DNA of 64,000 nucleotides from Allostellaceae bacterium (lineage in GTDB: Bacteria > Pseudomonadota > Alphaproteobacteria > ATCC43930 > CGMCC-115725), in contig JANWJX010000056.1 in the NCBI GenBank assembly GCA_025451725.1, forward strand, positions 1 through 64,000, read 5' to 3'. The notes under the pieces are model-generated. The model ran no database searches. It was not told the DNA's origin and saw nothing but the letters and a program-made list of their open reading frames with translations. How positions within the stretch are numbered: the first letter of the stretch is position 1; the number at the start of each line of letters is the position of its first letter. The position numbers and the translations under genes are program-made. Shown in pieces: positions 55,402 through 64,000 of this stretch.

Positions 55402-55884
55402 TCAGTCGGTCAACTCGGTCAGCAATTCCAACGCGCGCCGGGTCGCGAGCGCGCGGACCTGGTCGCGATCGCCGCTGAAAATCTGATGCTCGGTCTCGAC
55501 CGGCTTGCCTTTCCGCGCGACGGCGAAATGGACGAGGCCGACGGGTTTCTCGACGGAACCGCCGCCCGGGCCGGCGATGCCCGTGACGGAGATGGCGAGA
55601 TCCACCGGTGCCCGGGCGAGGGCGCCTGCCGCCATCGCGCGAGCTACCGGCTCGCTCACCGCGCCATGCTGCGCGATTAATTGGCTCGGCACGCCGAGAA
55701 GGTCGGTCTTGGCCTCGTTGGAATAGGTGACGAAGCCGCGCTCGACTACGTCGGACGAGCCGGCGATATCGGTGAGTGACGCCACTATCATGCCGCCGGT
55801 GCAGGATTCCGCGGTCACGACTTTCCAGCCGCGGCGGCGACACAGATCGAGCACAGTTTCGGCGAGGGTGCGCGTGTCCGTCAT
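55402..55884 (-). CDS. CinA C-terminal domain protein (nicotinamide-nucleotide amidohydrolase)
   Basis: A 160-residue single-domain CinA-type deamidase (PncC), which recycles nicotinamide mononucleotide. Hallmarks are VVTAESCTGGMIVASLTDI, SYAD-like TYSNEAKTDLLGV, GAVSEPVARAMAAGA and SVTGIAGPGGGS. Its ATG overlaps the ispDF stop by 4 bases, so it is translated with ispDF. Confidence 0.92.
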   Translation of the reverse strand: MTDTRTLAETVLDLCRRRGWKVVTAESCTGGMIVASLTDIAGSSDVVERGFVTYSNEAKTDLLGVPSQLIAQHGAVSEPVARAMAAGALARAPVDLAISVTGIAGPGGGSVEKPVGLVHFAVARKGKPVETEHQIFSGDRDQVRALATRRALELLTELTD

Positions 55885-57038
55885 AGCGGTAACCTGACGG
55901 TGGCGATCGCCTGTGCCGCGAGACCTTCGCCGCGCCCGGTGAAGCCGAGCCTCTCGGTGGTCGTGGCCTTGACGCTGACACGGCCTTGGTCGAGGCCGAG
56001 TATCTCGGCGATGCGCGAGACCATCGCGGCGCGGTGCGGCCCTACCTTCGGCCGCTCGCACACAATGGTAACGTCGACGTGAGCGATGACGCCGCCGCGC
56101 GCGCGAACCAGGTCGGCGGCACGGCTGAGGAAACGATGCGACGGCGCGCCGCGCCATTGCGGATCGCTCGGCGGGAAATGCACGCCGATATCGCCGGCGC
56201 CGATGCAGCCGAGGATCGCGTCGGTCAGGGCGTGGAGCCCGGCATCGGCGTCCGAATGTCCGACGAGGCTGTGATCGTGGGGAATCTCGACGCCGCAGAG
56301 GAATAGATGATCCCCGGGACCGAAGGCATGCACGTCGAAGCCCTGTCCGGTGCGGATATCACCGAGACCGGCGGCGATGCGGTGCTCCGCTTCGCGCAAA
56401 TCGTCCTCGGTCGTCACCTTGAAATTCGCTTCGCTGCCGGCGATCAGTTTGACCGCCATTCCGGCGCGCTCGGCGATCGCCGCATCGTCGGGCAGATCGA
56501 GGCCCTTGGCGTCGCGATGCGCGCCCAGAATGTCGGCATAGCGAAAGCCTTGCGGCGTCTGCGCGCGCCACAGGTTGGTACGGTCGAGCGTCTCGGTAAT
56601 GACGCCGTTAGCGCCGCGCTTGACCGTGTCGAGCAGCGGCAGGGCGGGAATCGCCGCGGGAGACTGGTCGAGCGCGCCCATCACGTCGTCGATGGTTGAG
56701 GCGGCAAGAAACGGCCGCGCCGCGTCATGGATCAATACGCGGTTCGGTGCAAGGTCGACCAAGCTCTCAAGCCCGAGCCGCACCGAATCCTGCCGCGCGG
56801 CGCCGCCCGCGACCGGCGGCAGCAGATCGAGGCCGGCGGCTGCCGTGTCGTATAGCGCGGCATCGTCGGGATTGAACACCACGCCGACCCGGTCGATGCC
56901 CGCGTGGCGCGTCAGGGTTTCGAGCGAATGGCGCAGCACCGGCTTGCCGGCGAGCGGCAGATATTGTTTCGGCATCGCGCCGCCGAAACGCGTGCCGCGT
57001 CCCGCCGCGACCACCAGGGCGATGCAGTTCGTCGTCAT
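55881..57038 (-). CDS. ispDF: bifunctional IspD/IspF of the MEP isoprenoid pathway
   Basis: Fusion of MEP cytidylyltransferase (IspD, about residues 1-225) and MECDP synthase (IspF, about 228-385), a form typical of Alphaproteobacteria. IspD shows ALVVAAGRGTRFGGAMPKQY and RVLIHDAARPFL. IspF shows the metal motif GQGFDVHAFGPGDHLFLCG, HSDADAGLHALTDAILG and VKATTTERLGFTGRGEG. It is complete and 385 residues long; cinA follows with overlap. Confidence 0.96.
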   Translation of the reverse strand: MTTNCIALVVAAGRGTRFGGAMPKQYLPLAGKPVLRHSLETLTRHAGIDRVGVVFNPDDAALYDTAAAGLDLLPPVAGGAARQDSVRLGLESLVDLAPNRVLIHDAARPFLAASTIDDVMGALDQSPAAIPALPLLDTVKRGANGVITETLDRTNLWRAQTPQGFRYADILGAHRDAKGLDLPDDAAIAERAGMAVKLIAGSEANFKVTTEDDLREAEHRIAAGLGDIRTGQGFDVHAFGPGDHLFLCGVEIPHDHSLVGHSDADAGLHALTDAILGCIGAGDIGVHFPPSDPQWRGAPSHRFLSRAADLVRARGGVIAHVDVTIVCERPKVGPHRAAMVSRIAEILGLDQGRVSVKATTTERLGFTGRGEGLAAQAIATVRLPL

Positions 57039-57091
57039 GCCGGAAGCTTATCGGTATTGGCGCTGAGGCGGAAGTGATAGGCTTGCAGGGG

Positions 57092-58282
57092 ATGACGACG
57101 GACTTCACAACGCGCGATGTACGGATCGCGTTCCTCCGCGATCATGCCGGAGCGGTGTATGACGCCGTCACCGACAATCGCACCAAATTCGTCCGGGTCG
57201 AGGAAGTGGTCTATCGCGTTGCCGAACGATTCCCCGGCCTTGCGCCATCACGCGCCGAGATCGCGGCGGAAGCGGGGCTGCTTCAGCGCGACAAGAAAGG
57301 CCTCGAGATCGACCAGGGGATTTTGCTGTCGCACATCCTGGCCGATGAGCGCGCCGGCACGCATTTGTGCCACGCCATGCTGTTGCCGCGCCCCGAGAGC
57401 CGGGAAATGCTCGAGCGTTTCGGGCGCGAGGGCGTTCTCGACCTCGGCGCCGCGGCACTGACGCGGCGCGGCCGCGCGGTTCACGTCGAGATGTGCAATC
57501 CGCGTTATCTCAACGCCGAAGACCAGGCCACGATCGACGCGGTGGAGATCGCGATCGACGTCGCGACGCTCGATCCCAACAGCGACATCGCGGTGCTACG
57601 CGGCGGACCGCTCGACCATCCCAAATATCGCGGACGGCGGAGTTTCGGCGCCGGCATCAACCTGACGCATCTTTATCGCGGGCAGATCCCGTTTGTCTGG
57701 TTCATCGCGCGCGAGCTGGGCTGGGTGCATAAGCTGCTGCGCGGCGTCGCGACGCCGGATCTAATGCCCGATGACGTGCATGGGTACGGCATCGAGAAGC
57801 CGTGGATCGCGGCGGTCGAGAGTTTCGCAATCGGCGGCCATTGCCAGGTGCTGCTGACCATCGACTATGTGCTGGCGGCGTCCGACGCCTATATGACGCT
57901 GCCGGCGCGCAAAGAGGGCATCATCCCGGGCCTGTCCAATCTGCGGCTCATCCGCTTTGTCGGCGACCGCATTGCACGGCAATTGATCCAGTACGAGCGC
58001 CGGCTCGACTGCGACACGCCGGAAGGCAGGTTGATCTGCGACGAGATCGTGCCGCCCGGCGACATGGACGCAGCGATCGACCGCGTCGTTGCCGGCCTGA
58101 CCAATTCGGGTGCGGTCGGCGCCATCGGCAACCGCCGCGCCTTCCGCGTCGCGGAGGAGCCGCTCGATCTATTCCGCCGCTATTGCGCGGTCTATGCGCG
58201 CGAGCAGGCACAGTGCCATTTCAGCCCCGCGCTGATCGCGAACCTCGAACGGTACTGGGACGCGCAGAACCGGAAGAGCTAG
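57092..58282 (+). CDS. DpgC-like crotonase-family protein
   Basis: A 396-residue protein with an N-terminal helical domain of about 130 residues (VRVEEVVYRVAERFPGLAP, GLEIDQGILLSHILADERAG) and a C-terminal crotonase fold (AVHVEMCNPRYLNAEDQATI, GGPLDHPKYRGRRSFGAGIN, LPARKEGIIPGLSNLRL). This two-part layout is that of DpgC, the cofactor-free dioxygenase that acts on 3,5-dihydroxyphenylacetyl-CoA in glycopeptide biosynthesis. No glycopeptide genes are nearby, so the substrate here is unknown. ATG 57092 is used; GTG 57074 is an alternative. Confidence 0.78.
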   Translation: MTTDFTTRDVRIAFLRDHAGAVYDAVTDNRTKFVRVEEVVYRVAERFPGLAPSRAEIAAEAGLLQRDKKGLEIDQGILLSHILADERAGTHLCHAMLLPRPESREMLERFGREGVLDLGAAALTRRGRAVHVEMCNPRYLNAEDQATIDAVEIAIDVATLDPNSDIAVLRGGPLDHPKYRGRRSFGAGINLTHLYRGQIPFVWFIARELGWVHKLLRGVATPDLMPDDVHGYGIEKPWIAAVESFAIGGHCQVLLTIDYVLAASDAYMTLPARKEGIIPGLSNLRLIRFVGDRIARQLIQYERRLDCDTPEGRLICDEIVPPGDMDAAIDRVVAGLTNSGAVGAIGNRRAFRVAEEPLDLFRRYCAVYAREQAQCHFSPALIANLERYWDAQNRKS

Positions 58283-58947
58283 CGGTTCCAGCCGTACAAA
58301 TCGAGCGTGGTGGCGCCGGCGCGCAATTGCTCCATCGTCTTGGCTTCCTTGGCCTCGCGATCGAGCGATTTCTGGATCACTTCCGCGACCCGCGCGCGCG
58401 GCACAACGCAGACGCCGTCCGTGTCGCCGACCACGAGGTCGCCCGCATTGACGGTGATGTCGCCGATCAGCACCGGATGGCCGAGGAAGGCGCGCGCCTC
58501 GAAATCCTTGCCCGTGCCCTTGATGCACAGGCCGCGCGCGAATACCGGAAAGCCGACGCCTTCGAGCAATGCGCCGTCGCGAACGCAGCCGTCGAGCACG
58601 AGCCCGCCGAGCTTTAGCGCCTTGCCGGCGGTCGACATGATCTCGCCCCAATAGCCGTGTTCATAGACGCCGCCCACCGATGCGACCAGCACGTCGCCCG
58701 GCTTTGCCGCCGCGAGGGCGCGATGGAGCCGCAGATTGTCGCCGGGGGGGCCTTGCACTGTAAAGGCGGGGCCGCAGACTTTGAAGGACGGCGCCATCGG
58801 CTTGATCTGCGGCGGCAGCGCGCCGATCTTGCCGCCTGCTTCGTGCAGCGTCGCCGTCCCGATCGGCCGCGCCGCCTCGACCAGCTTCGGATCGACGCGT
58901 TCGAAATCGAGCTTCTCGGTCGGCGAAATAGTCTTCAAACCGCTCAT
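58279..58947 (-). CDS. RraA-like (HMG/CHA aldolase family) protein, copy 1
   Basis: A 222-residue class II pyruvate-aldolase/RraA fold protein: ATLHEAGGKIGALPPQIKPM, FTVQGPPGDNLRLHRALA, LVLDGCVRDGALLEGVGF (active-site G-x-x-R-D), and INVNAGD-like ITVNAGDLVVGDTDGV. Family members cleave 4-hydroxy-4-methyl-2-oxoglutarate or 4-carboxy-4-hydroxy-2-oxoadipate. It is the last of three tandem relatives on this strand, sharing a 4-base overlap with copy 2. It ends convergently with the DpgC-like gene (4-base overlap). Confidence 0.85.
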   Translation of the reverse strand: MSGLKTISPTEKLDFERVDPKLVEAARPIGTATLHEAGGKIGALPPQIKPMAPSFKVCGPAFTVQGPPGDNLRLHRALAAAKPGDVLVASVGGVYEHGYWGEIMSTAGKALKLGGLVLDGCVRDGALLEGVGFPVFARGLCIKGTGKDFEARAFLGHPVLIGDITVNAGDLVVGDTDGVCVVPRARVAEVIQKSLDREAKEAKTMEQLRAGATTLDLYGWNR

Positions 58948-59597
58948 GATTTCACCCGTGTCTGCAGCGTGTGGTACTTGAATTGCTTGCGCGCCTCGTC
59001 GAGCCGCATCCCCCCGCGCACCGCCTTGCGGATCGCGTTCTCGGCTTCCTGGATCTCTTCGCCGGCTTGCAGCACCTTGTCCTCGTGCTCCTTGGGGATC
59101 ACCACGACGCCGTCCGCGTCGCCGCGAAGAATATCGCCGGGCTGCACACGCGCTTCGCCGATCGTGACCGGCACGTTGGTCGCTTCGACCTGGACGCGGT
59201 CCTTGCCGGTGCGCATCCAGTGGTCGCGCGTGAACACCGGATAGTTCAGCTCCATGCACAACGCCGTGTCGCGGCACAGCCCGTCGATCACCGTGCCGGC
59301 GACCTTCTTGGCCGACGCGGTCTCGGTCAGGATATCGCCCCAGATCGTAGCGTTAAGCCGGCCGCCATTGTCGATCACCACGACCTCGCCCGGCTTCACG
59401 TCGTCGATATAATCGCCGACCGTGCCGGGCGGCACTGAGGCGGGGCCGCACAGCAAGGTGAAGGCGCGGCCGGTCATGCGGAATTTCGGATCGCGCGGCT
59501 TGATCTCATAGCACTGACCGACGATGCCGAACCGGTCCAGCGCGTCGCTGATGGTCGCGGTATCGAGTTTCGACGCGCGCTCGACGTTCTTATCCAT
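58944..59597 (-). CDS. RraA-like (HMG/CHA aldolase family) protein, copy 2
   Basis: A 217-residue protein of the same family. It has TISDALDRFGIVGQCYEIKP, VVIDNGGRLNATIWGDILTE (the usual metal/substrate loop), VIDGLCRDTALCMELNYPVF (catalytic G-x-x-R-D) and DILRGDADGVVVIPKEH. It begins immediately after copy 3 and overlaps copy 1. The three copies differ throughout, so they are old paralogues and may have different substrates. Confidence 0.87.
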   Translation of the reverse strand: MDKNVERASKLDTATISDALDRFGIVGQCYEIKPRDPKFRMTGRAFTLLCGPASVPPGTVGDYIDDVKPGEVVVIDNGGRLNATIWGDILTETASAKKVAGTVIDGLCRDTALCMELNYPVFTRDHWMRTGKDRVQVEATNVPVTIGEARVQPGDILRGDADGVVVIPKEHEDKVLQAGEEIQEAENAIRKAVRGGMRLDEARKQFKYHTLQTRVKS

Positions 59598-60266
59598 TTA
59601 TTTTCTCTCCAACATCTTTTCGTAATTGGCGCCCATCACCTCGGTGATGCGCTTGCCGGTGAGGAGGGCCTTGCCCATCGCTGCTTCGCGCATCGCGATG
59701 TCTTCGGCGGCGGCGACGATCCGCTCGGCGTCGGCGGCGGGCAGGAAACACACGCCGGTGGAATCCGCGATCGCGTAGTCGCCGGGGTTGACGGTGATAT
59801 CGCCGATCCGCACCGGCACGTCGGTGCCGATCTCGGCGACGCGGTTGCGCGCGGTGCGGGCCGTGACGGCGCGGCTATAGACCGGGAAATCGAATTCGCG
59901 CGCCTCGTCGACGTCGCGCAGCGGCCCGTCGGCGATCACGCCGGCGACGCCTTTGACCTTGGCGCCGAGCGACAGGATGCCGCCCCACGAGCCGGCATCG
60001 ATGCCGGTGCGCTGTTCGACCACGATAATCTCGCCGGGTTGGCACGCCTCGATGGCGGTGGTGCCGAGATGGCGCGGCGCGCCGGTCACGGGCGGGGCAT
60101 CGCCTTTGCCGACCAGCTTCACGGTATGGACTTTGCCGGCGATCTTGCGGATGGCGCTCCGCGGCGGCAGGCCAGTGACGGCGGGCGGCAGGCCGAGCTT
60201 GTCGAGCGCGTCGGACACGGAGCAGGAATCGAGCCGCGCCAAGCGGATAGCGATGGGATCGGTCAT
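59598..60266 (-). CDS. RraA-like (HMG/CHA aldolase family) protein, copy 3
   Basis: A 222-residue family member and the first gene of the tandem: SVSDALDKLGLPPAVTGLPP, IVVEQRTGIDAGSWGGILSL, VIADGPLRDVDEAREFDFPV (the G-x-x-R-D element appears as G-P-L-R-D), NPGDYAIADSTGVCFLP. Its stop touches the ATG of copy 2. The start is 85 bases from the divergent nuclease gene. Confidence 0.87.
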   Translation of the reverse strand: MTDPIAIRLARLDSCSVSDALDKLGLPPAVTGLPPRSAIRKIAGKVHTVKLVGKGDAPPVTGAPRHLGTTAIEACQPGEIIVVEQRTGIDAGSWGGILSLGAKVKGVAGVIADGPLRDVDEAREFDFPVYSRAVTARTARNRVAEIGTDVPVRIGDITVNPGDYAIADSTGVCFLPAADAERIVAAAEDIAMREAAMGKALLTGKRITEVMGANYEKMLERK

Positions 60267-60351
60267 TGGCGCGGGACTTTAGCGATCCGCCGGGAAAACT
60301 CAAACGCGCGATCCTTGACCCTGCCGTGCGGCAGGCGTAGCCAAACCGGGC

Positions 60352-61988
<1,637 letters not shown>

Positions 61989-62031
61989 TTAGTTTTGCCG
62001 TCATTTGCGCAGGGCCAAGTCGCGCCGTCAA

Positions 62032-62072
62032 GAATCTTTAGAGTCAGTAAGTTAATCGGCAGAATTCGACTC
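62032..62072. promoter_or_regulatory. three GANTC sites upstream of ccrM
   Basis: GAATC at 62032-62036, GAGTC at 62041-62045 and GACTC at 62068-62072 fall in 41 bases before and at the end of the upstream rnhB gene. In Caulobacter, GANTC methylation in the ccrM promoter region feeds back on its transcription, so these may play the same part. Confidence 0.5.
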
Positions 62073-62687
62073 TAATTCCAATTCGAGAGTGCGCTGGAGA
62101 TTGACGAAGCGCTTGCGGTGATGCCGCGTGATGCCAAGGGACAGGATGGCGTCGCGATGGGTCTTGGTCGGATAGCCGACATTGGTTTCCCAGCCGTAGC
62201 CGGGATAGCGCGGCGCCAGCGCATGCATGAGCCGGTCCCGGGTCACCTTGGCGACAATCGAGGCCGCGGCGATCGACAGCGACTTGCCGTCGCCGCCAAC
62301 GATGGTCTGAACGCGGCACGGTAGTTTCGGCGCCTGGTTGCCGTCGACCAGCGCCCAGGCCGGCGTTTCGCCGATCACCGCCGACAAGGCGGCAACGGCG
62401 CGTGCCATCGCCAGAAACGTGGCGCGCAGGATGTTGATCGTGTCGATTTCGGCGACGCTGGCGGCACCGATGCCGATCTTCGCATGGTCGAACAGGCGCT
62501 CGGCATATTCTTCGCGCTTTTCGCGCGGCACGATCTTGCTGTCGTCCATGCCCTGGAGCGCACGCGGCAGCTTTGCTGGCAGGATCACCGCGGCGGCCAG
62601 AACCGGACCCGCCAGCGGCGCGCGCCCGACCTCGTCGACGCCGCAAACGATCCCATCCAACGCGCGTTCATACCGGAAGCTCGGCAT
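62052..62687 (-). CDS. rnhB: ribonuclease HII
   Basis: Removes RNA from RNA-DNA hybrids and single ribonucleotides. The 211-residue protein has [20 protein letters not shown] (catalytic Asp-Glu), [28 protein letters not shown] and [12 protein letters not shown], and [21 protein letters not shown]. Complete and typical. It is 75 bases upstream of ccrM on the same strand. Confidence 0.95.
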   Translation of the reverse strand: MPSFRYERALDGIVCGVDEVGRAPLAGPVLAAAVILPAKLPRALQGMDDSKIVPREKREEYAERLFDHAKIGIGAASVAEIDTINILRATFLAMARAVAALSAVIGETPAWALVDGNQAPKLPCRVQTIVGGDGKSLSIAAASIVAKVTRDRLMHALAPRYPGYGWETNVGYPTKTHRDAILSLGITRHHRKRFVNLQRTLELELESNSAD

Positions 62688-62735
62688 GACGCGAACCTCG
62701 CACCGCGCGCCGCCGGTGACAAGCGCGACTCGATG

Positions 62736-63821
62736 CTAGAGCAGACTCAATTGATCGCCCGCCTTGGCGGGTTTGCGGAACAGCGTCTTGTCGAGTTCGT
62801 ACGAGGCGCGACGCTGGTTGAGGCCGAGGCGCTTGCACGCCTTCTCGAAGCGCAATTGCAACAGGTCGGCATAGGGGCCGGAGCCGGTCATGCGCTGGCC
62901 CCATTCCGAGGAATAGATCTTGCCGCCGCGCGCCTGCTTTATCAGAGAGAGAACGTGCTTCGCCTTGTCGGGGTAATGGCGGTTGAGCCAGTCCTCGACC
63001 AACGGCCCCAGTTCGAGCGGCAGCCGCAGCAGGATCGTGCCGGCATTGACCGCGCCGTGCGCCGCGCCGGCCTCGAGGATAGCGTCGAGCTCACTGTCAT
63101 TGAGCGCAGGGATCATGGGGGAGGCGAGGACGCACACCGGAATCCCGGCGTCGGCCAGCGTCCGCATCGTGTCGAGTCGGCGTTGCGGCGTCGCGGCGCG
63201 CGGCTCCATCGCGCGCGCGAGGCGGCGGTCGAGCGTGGTCACGGAGATGGCCACCGAGGCGAGGCGCAGCTTCGCCATTTCCGCAAGGATGTCGATGTCG
63301 CGCGCCACCAGCGCCGATTTCGTGACGATGCTGACGGGATGACGCAACTCGCGCAGCACGTCGAGCACGCGCCGCGTTATCTGGAATTTCTTTTCCGCCG
63401 GCTGGTATGGATCGGTGTTCGCGCCGAGCGCAATGGTGCGGCATTGATAGGACGGCCGAGCCAGCTCGACGCGCAGCAGGTCGGCGGCATCTTCCTTGAC
63501 GAAAATCCGACTCTCGAAATCAAGGCCCGGCGATAATCCCAAATAGGCATGGGTCGGCCGCGCGAAGCAGTAGATGCAACCGTGCTCGCAGCCGCGATAA
63601 GGGTTGATCGAGCGATCAAACGGGATATCGGGTGAATCATTTCGCGCCAAAATTGTACGCGTCGAATCACGCGTATAAGTCGTATTTAGAGGGGGTAAGG
63701 ACTCTTCGATGGTATCCCAGCCGTCGTCGAACACGTCGCGTTGGTGGCGCTCGAAGCGACCGGACTCATTGGCTCCAGCGCCTCGGCCGTGCTGAATTTC
63801 CAACGACTTTGTTTTGTTCAT
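62736..63821 (-). CDS. PA0069-family radical SAM protein
   Basis: A 361-residue radical SAM protein. The cluster motif is CEHGCIYC with Cys78, 82 and 85, in RSINPYRGCEHGCIYCFARP. Other conserved blocks are LGANTDPYQPAEKKFQITRR, VSIVTKSALVARDIDIL and VCVLASPMIPALND. The family is common but its reaction is unknown; a DNA-repair-like (SplB-related) role has been suggested. The Met at 63821 is used; another in-frame Met lies 12 bases upstream. The upstream gap is AT-rich and has several GANTC sites. Confidence 0.9.
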   Translation of the reverse strand: MNKTKSLEIQHGRGAGANESGRFERHQRDVFDDGWDTIEESLPPLNTTYTRDSTRTILARNDSPDIPFDRSINPYRGCEHGCIYCFARPTHAYLGLSPGLDFESRIFVKEDAADLLRVELARPSYQCRTIALGANTDPYQPAEKKFQITRRVLDVLRELRHPVSIVTKSALVARDIDILAEMAKLRLASVAISVTTLDRRLARAMEPRAATPQRRLDTMRTLADAGIPVCVLASPMIPALNDSELDAILEAGAAHGAVNAGTILLRLPLELGPLVEDWLNRHYPDKAKHVLSLIKQARGGKIYSSEWGQRMTGSGPYADLLQLRFEKACKRLGLNQRRASYELDKTLFRKPAKAGDQLSLL

Positions 63822-63875
63822 AAAATTAACCATGGGTAAACAATTAGAACAAAAATAGTACAAACTTAAAGTCAA

Positions 63876-63953
63876 GAGTCAACGTGAATCGAACTGGTTA
63901 ACCCCAGCGATTCGTTGAAAGAGTAAAACAGAAAATAAATCTAAAATTGAATC
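63876..63953. promoter_or_regulatory. GANTC-rich, AT-rich gap upstream of the radical SAM gene
   Basis: GAGTC (63876), GAATC (63886), GATTC (63909) and GAATC (63949) occur within 78 bases, in a stretch richer in A and T than the surroundings. These are CcrM target sites. No gene is present between 63822 and 63960. Confidence 0.4.
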
Positions 63954-63960
63954 GGTGCCG

Positions 63961-63999
63961 CTACTCGGCGGCGCGATGCTCCTGCAGGCGGGGCATCAA
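63961..63999 (-). CDS. C-terminal end of an unidentified protein (partial)
   Basis: On the minus strand the last bases read MPRLQEHRAAE followed by TAG at 63961-63963. This kind of RLQEHRAAE end is common in alphaproteobacterial proteins, and the frame continues past the window edge. No family can be named from 12 residues. Confidence 0.4.
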   Translation of the reverse strand: MMPRLQEHRAAE

Positions 64000-64000
64000 T

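Noticed and set aside
58948-59277. Upstream extension of RraA-like copy 1 on the minus strand
   Set aside because: It lies within copy 2; the family start and the ATGA overlap mark 58947 as the true start.

Overview
The window is high-GC chromosomal DNA of an alphaproteobacterium. The evidence is the gene order dusB(nifR3)-ntrB-ntrC-ntrY-ntrX-dat-hfq-hflX, the glyA-nrdR-ribD-ribE-ribBA-ribH-nusB-thiL block, a fused ispDF, a CcrM-type GANTC methyltransferase and a MucR/Ros regulator. The Ntr-dat-hfq-hflX arrangement resembles Rhodospirillales-like genomes, but the sequence alone does not fix the genus.

Layout: 0.1-10.7 kb holds nitrogen regulation, Hfq and HflX. 10.9-17.7 kb holds a LigAB/FAH ring-cleavage block, an Ada-AlkA plus Ogt alkylation-repair pair, a PEP mutase-like enzyme and an SDR. 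17.8-43.7 kb is a lipid biosynthesis and export island. 43.8-52.6 kb is the glyA/riboflavin/nusB/thiL operon plus a proton pyrophosphatase. 52.8-64 kb holds a CFA synthase-like enzyme, ExoD, CinA, IspDF, a DpgC-like crotonase, three tandem RraA-like aldolases, a nuclease, CcrM, RNase HII and a PA0069-type radical SAM protein.

The most notable region is 17.8-43.7 kb. It encodes a single-chain highly reducing PKS (KS-AT-DH-MT-ER-KR-ACP, no thioesterase) followed by an alpha-oxoamine synthase of the serine palmitoyltransferase type, an arrangement like fungal fumonisin or sphingofungin loci. Around it lie an SDR like 3-ketosphinganine reductase, a GNAT protein like the bacterial ceramide synthase, a clear homologue of the eukaryotic dihydroceramide delta-4 desaturase (DEGS), an AUR1-like inositol phosphorylceramide synthase, inositol-3-phosphate synthase, a CDP-alcohol phosphatidyltransferase of the PI(P) synthase type, three glycosyltransferases, a deacetylase and a flippase-like membrane protein. 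A DevBCA/TolC-type exporter, with two DevC paralogues, is the kind used for heterocyst glycolipids. The joint reading, which is inference, is a polyketide-built sphingoid base that is acylated, desaturated, capped with an inositol-phosphate (possibly glycosylated) head group and sent to the outer membrane.
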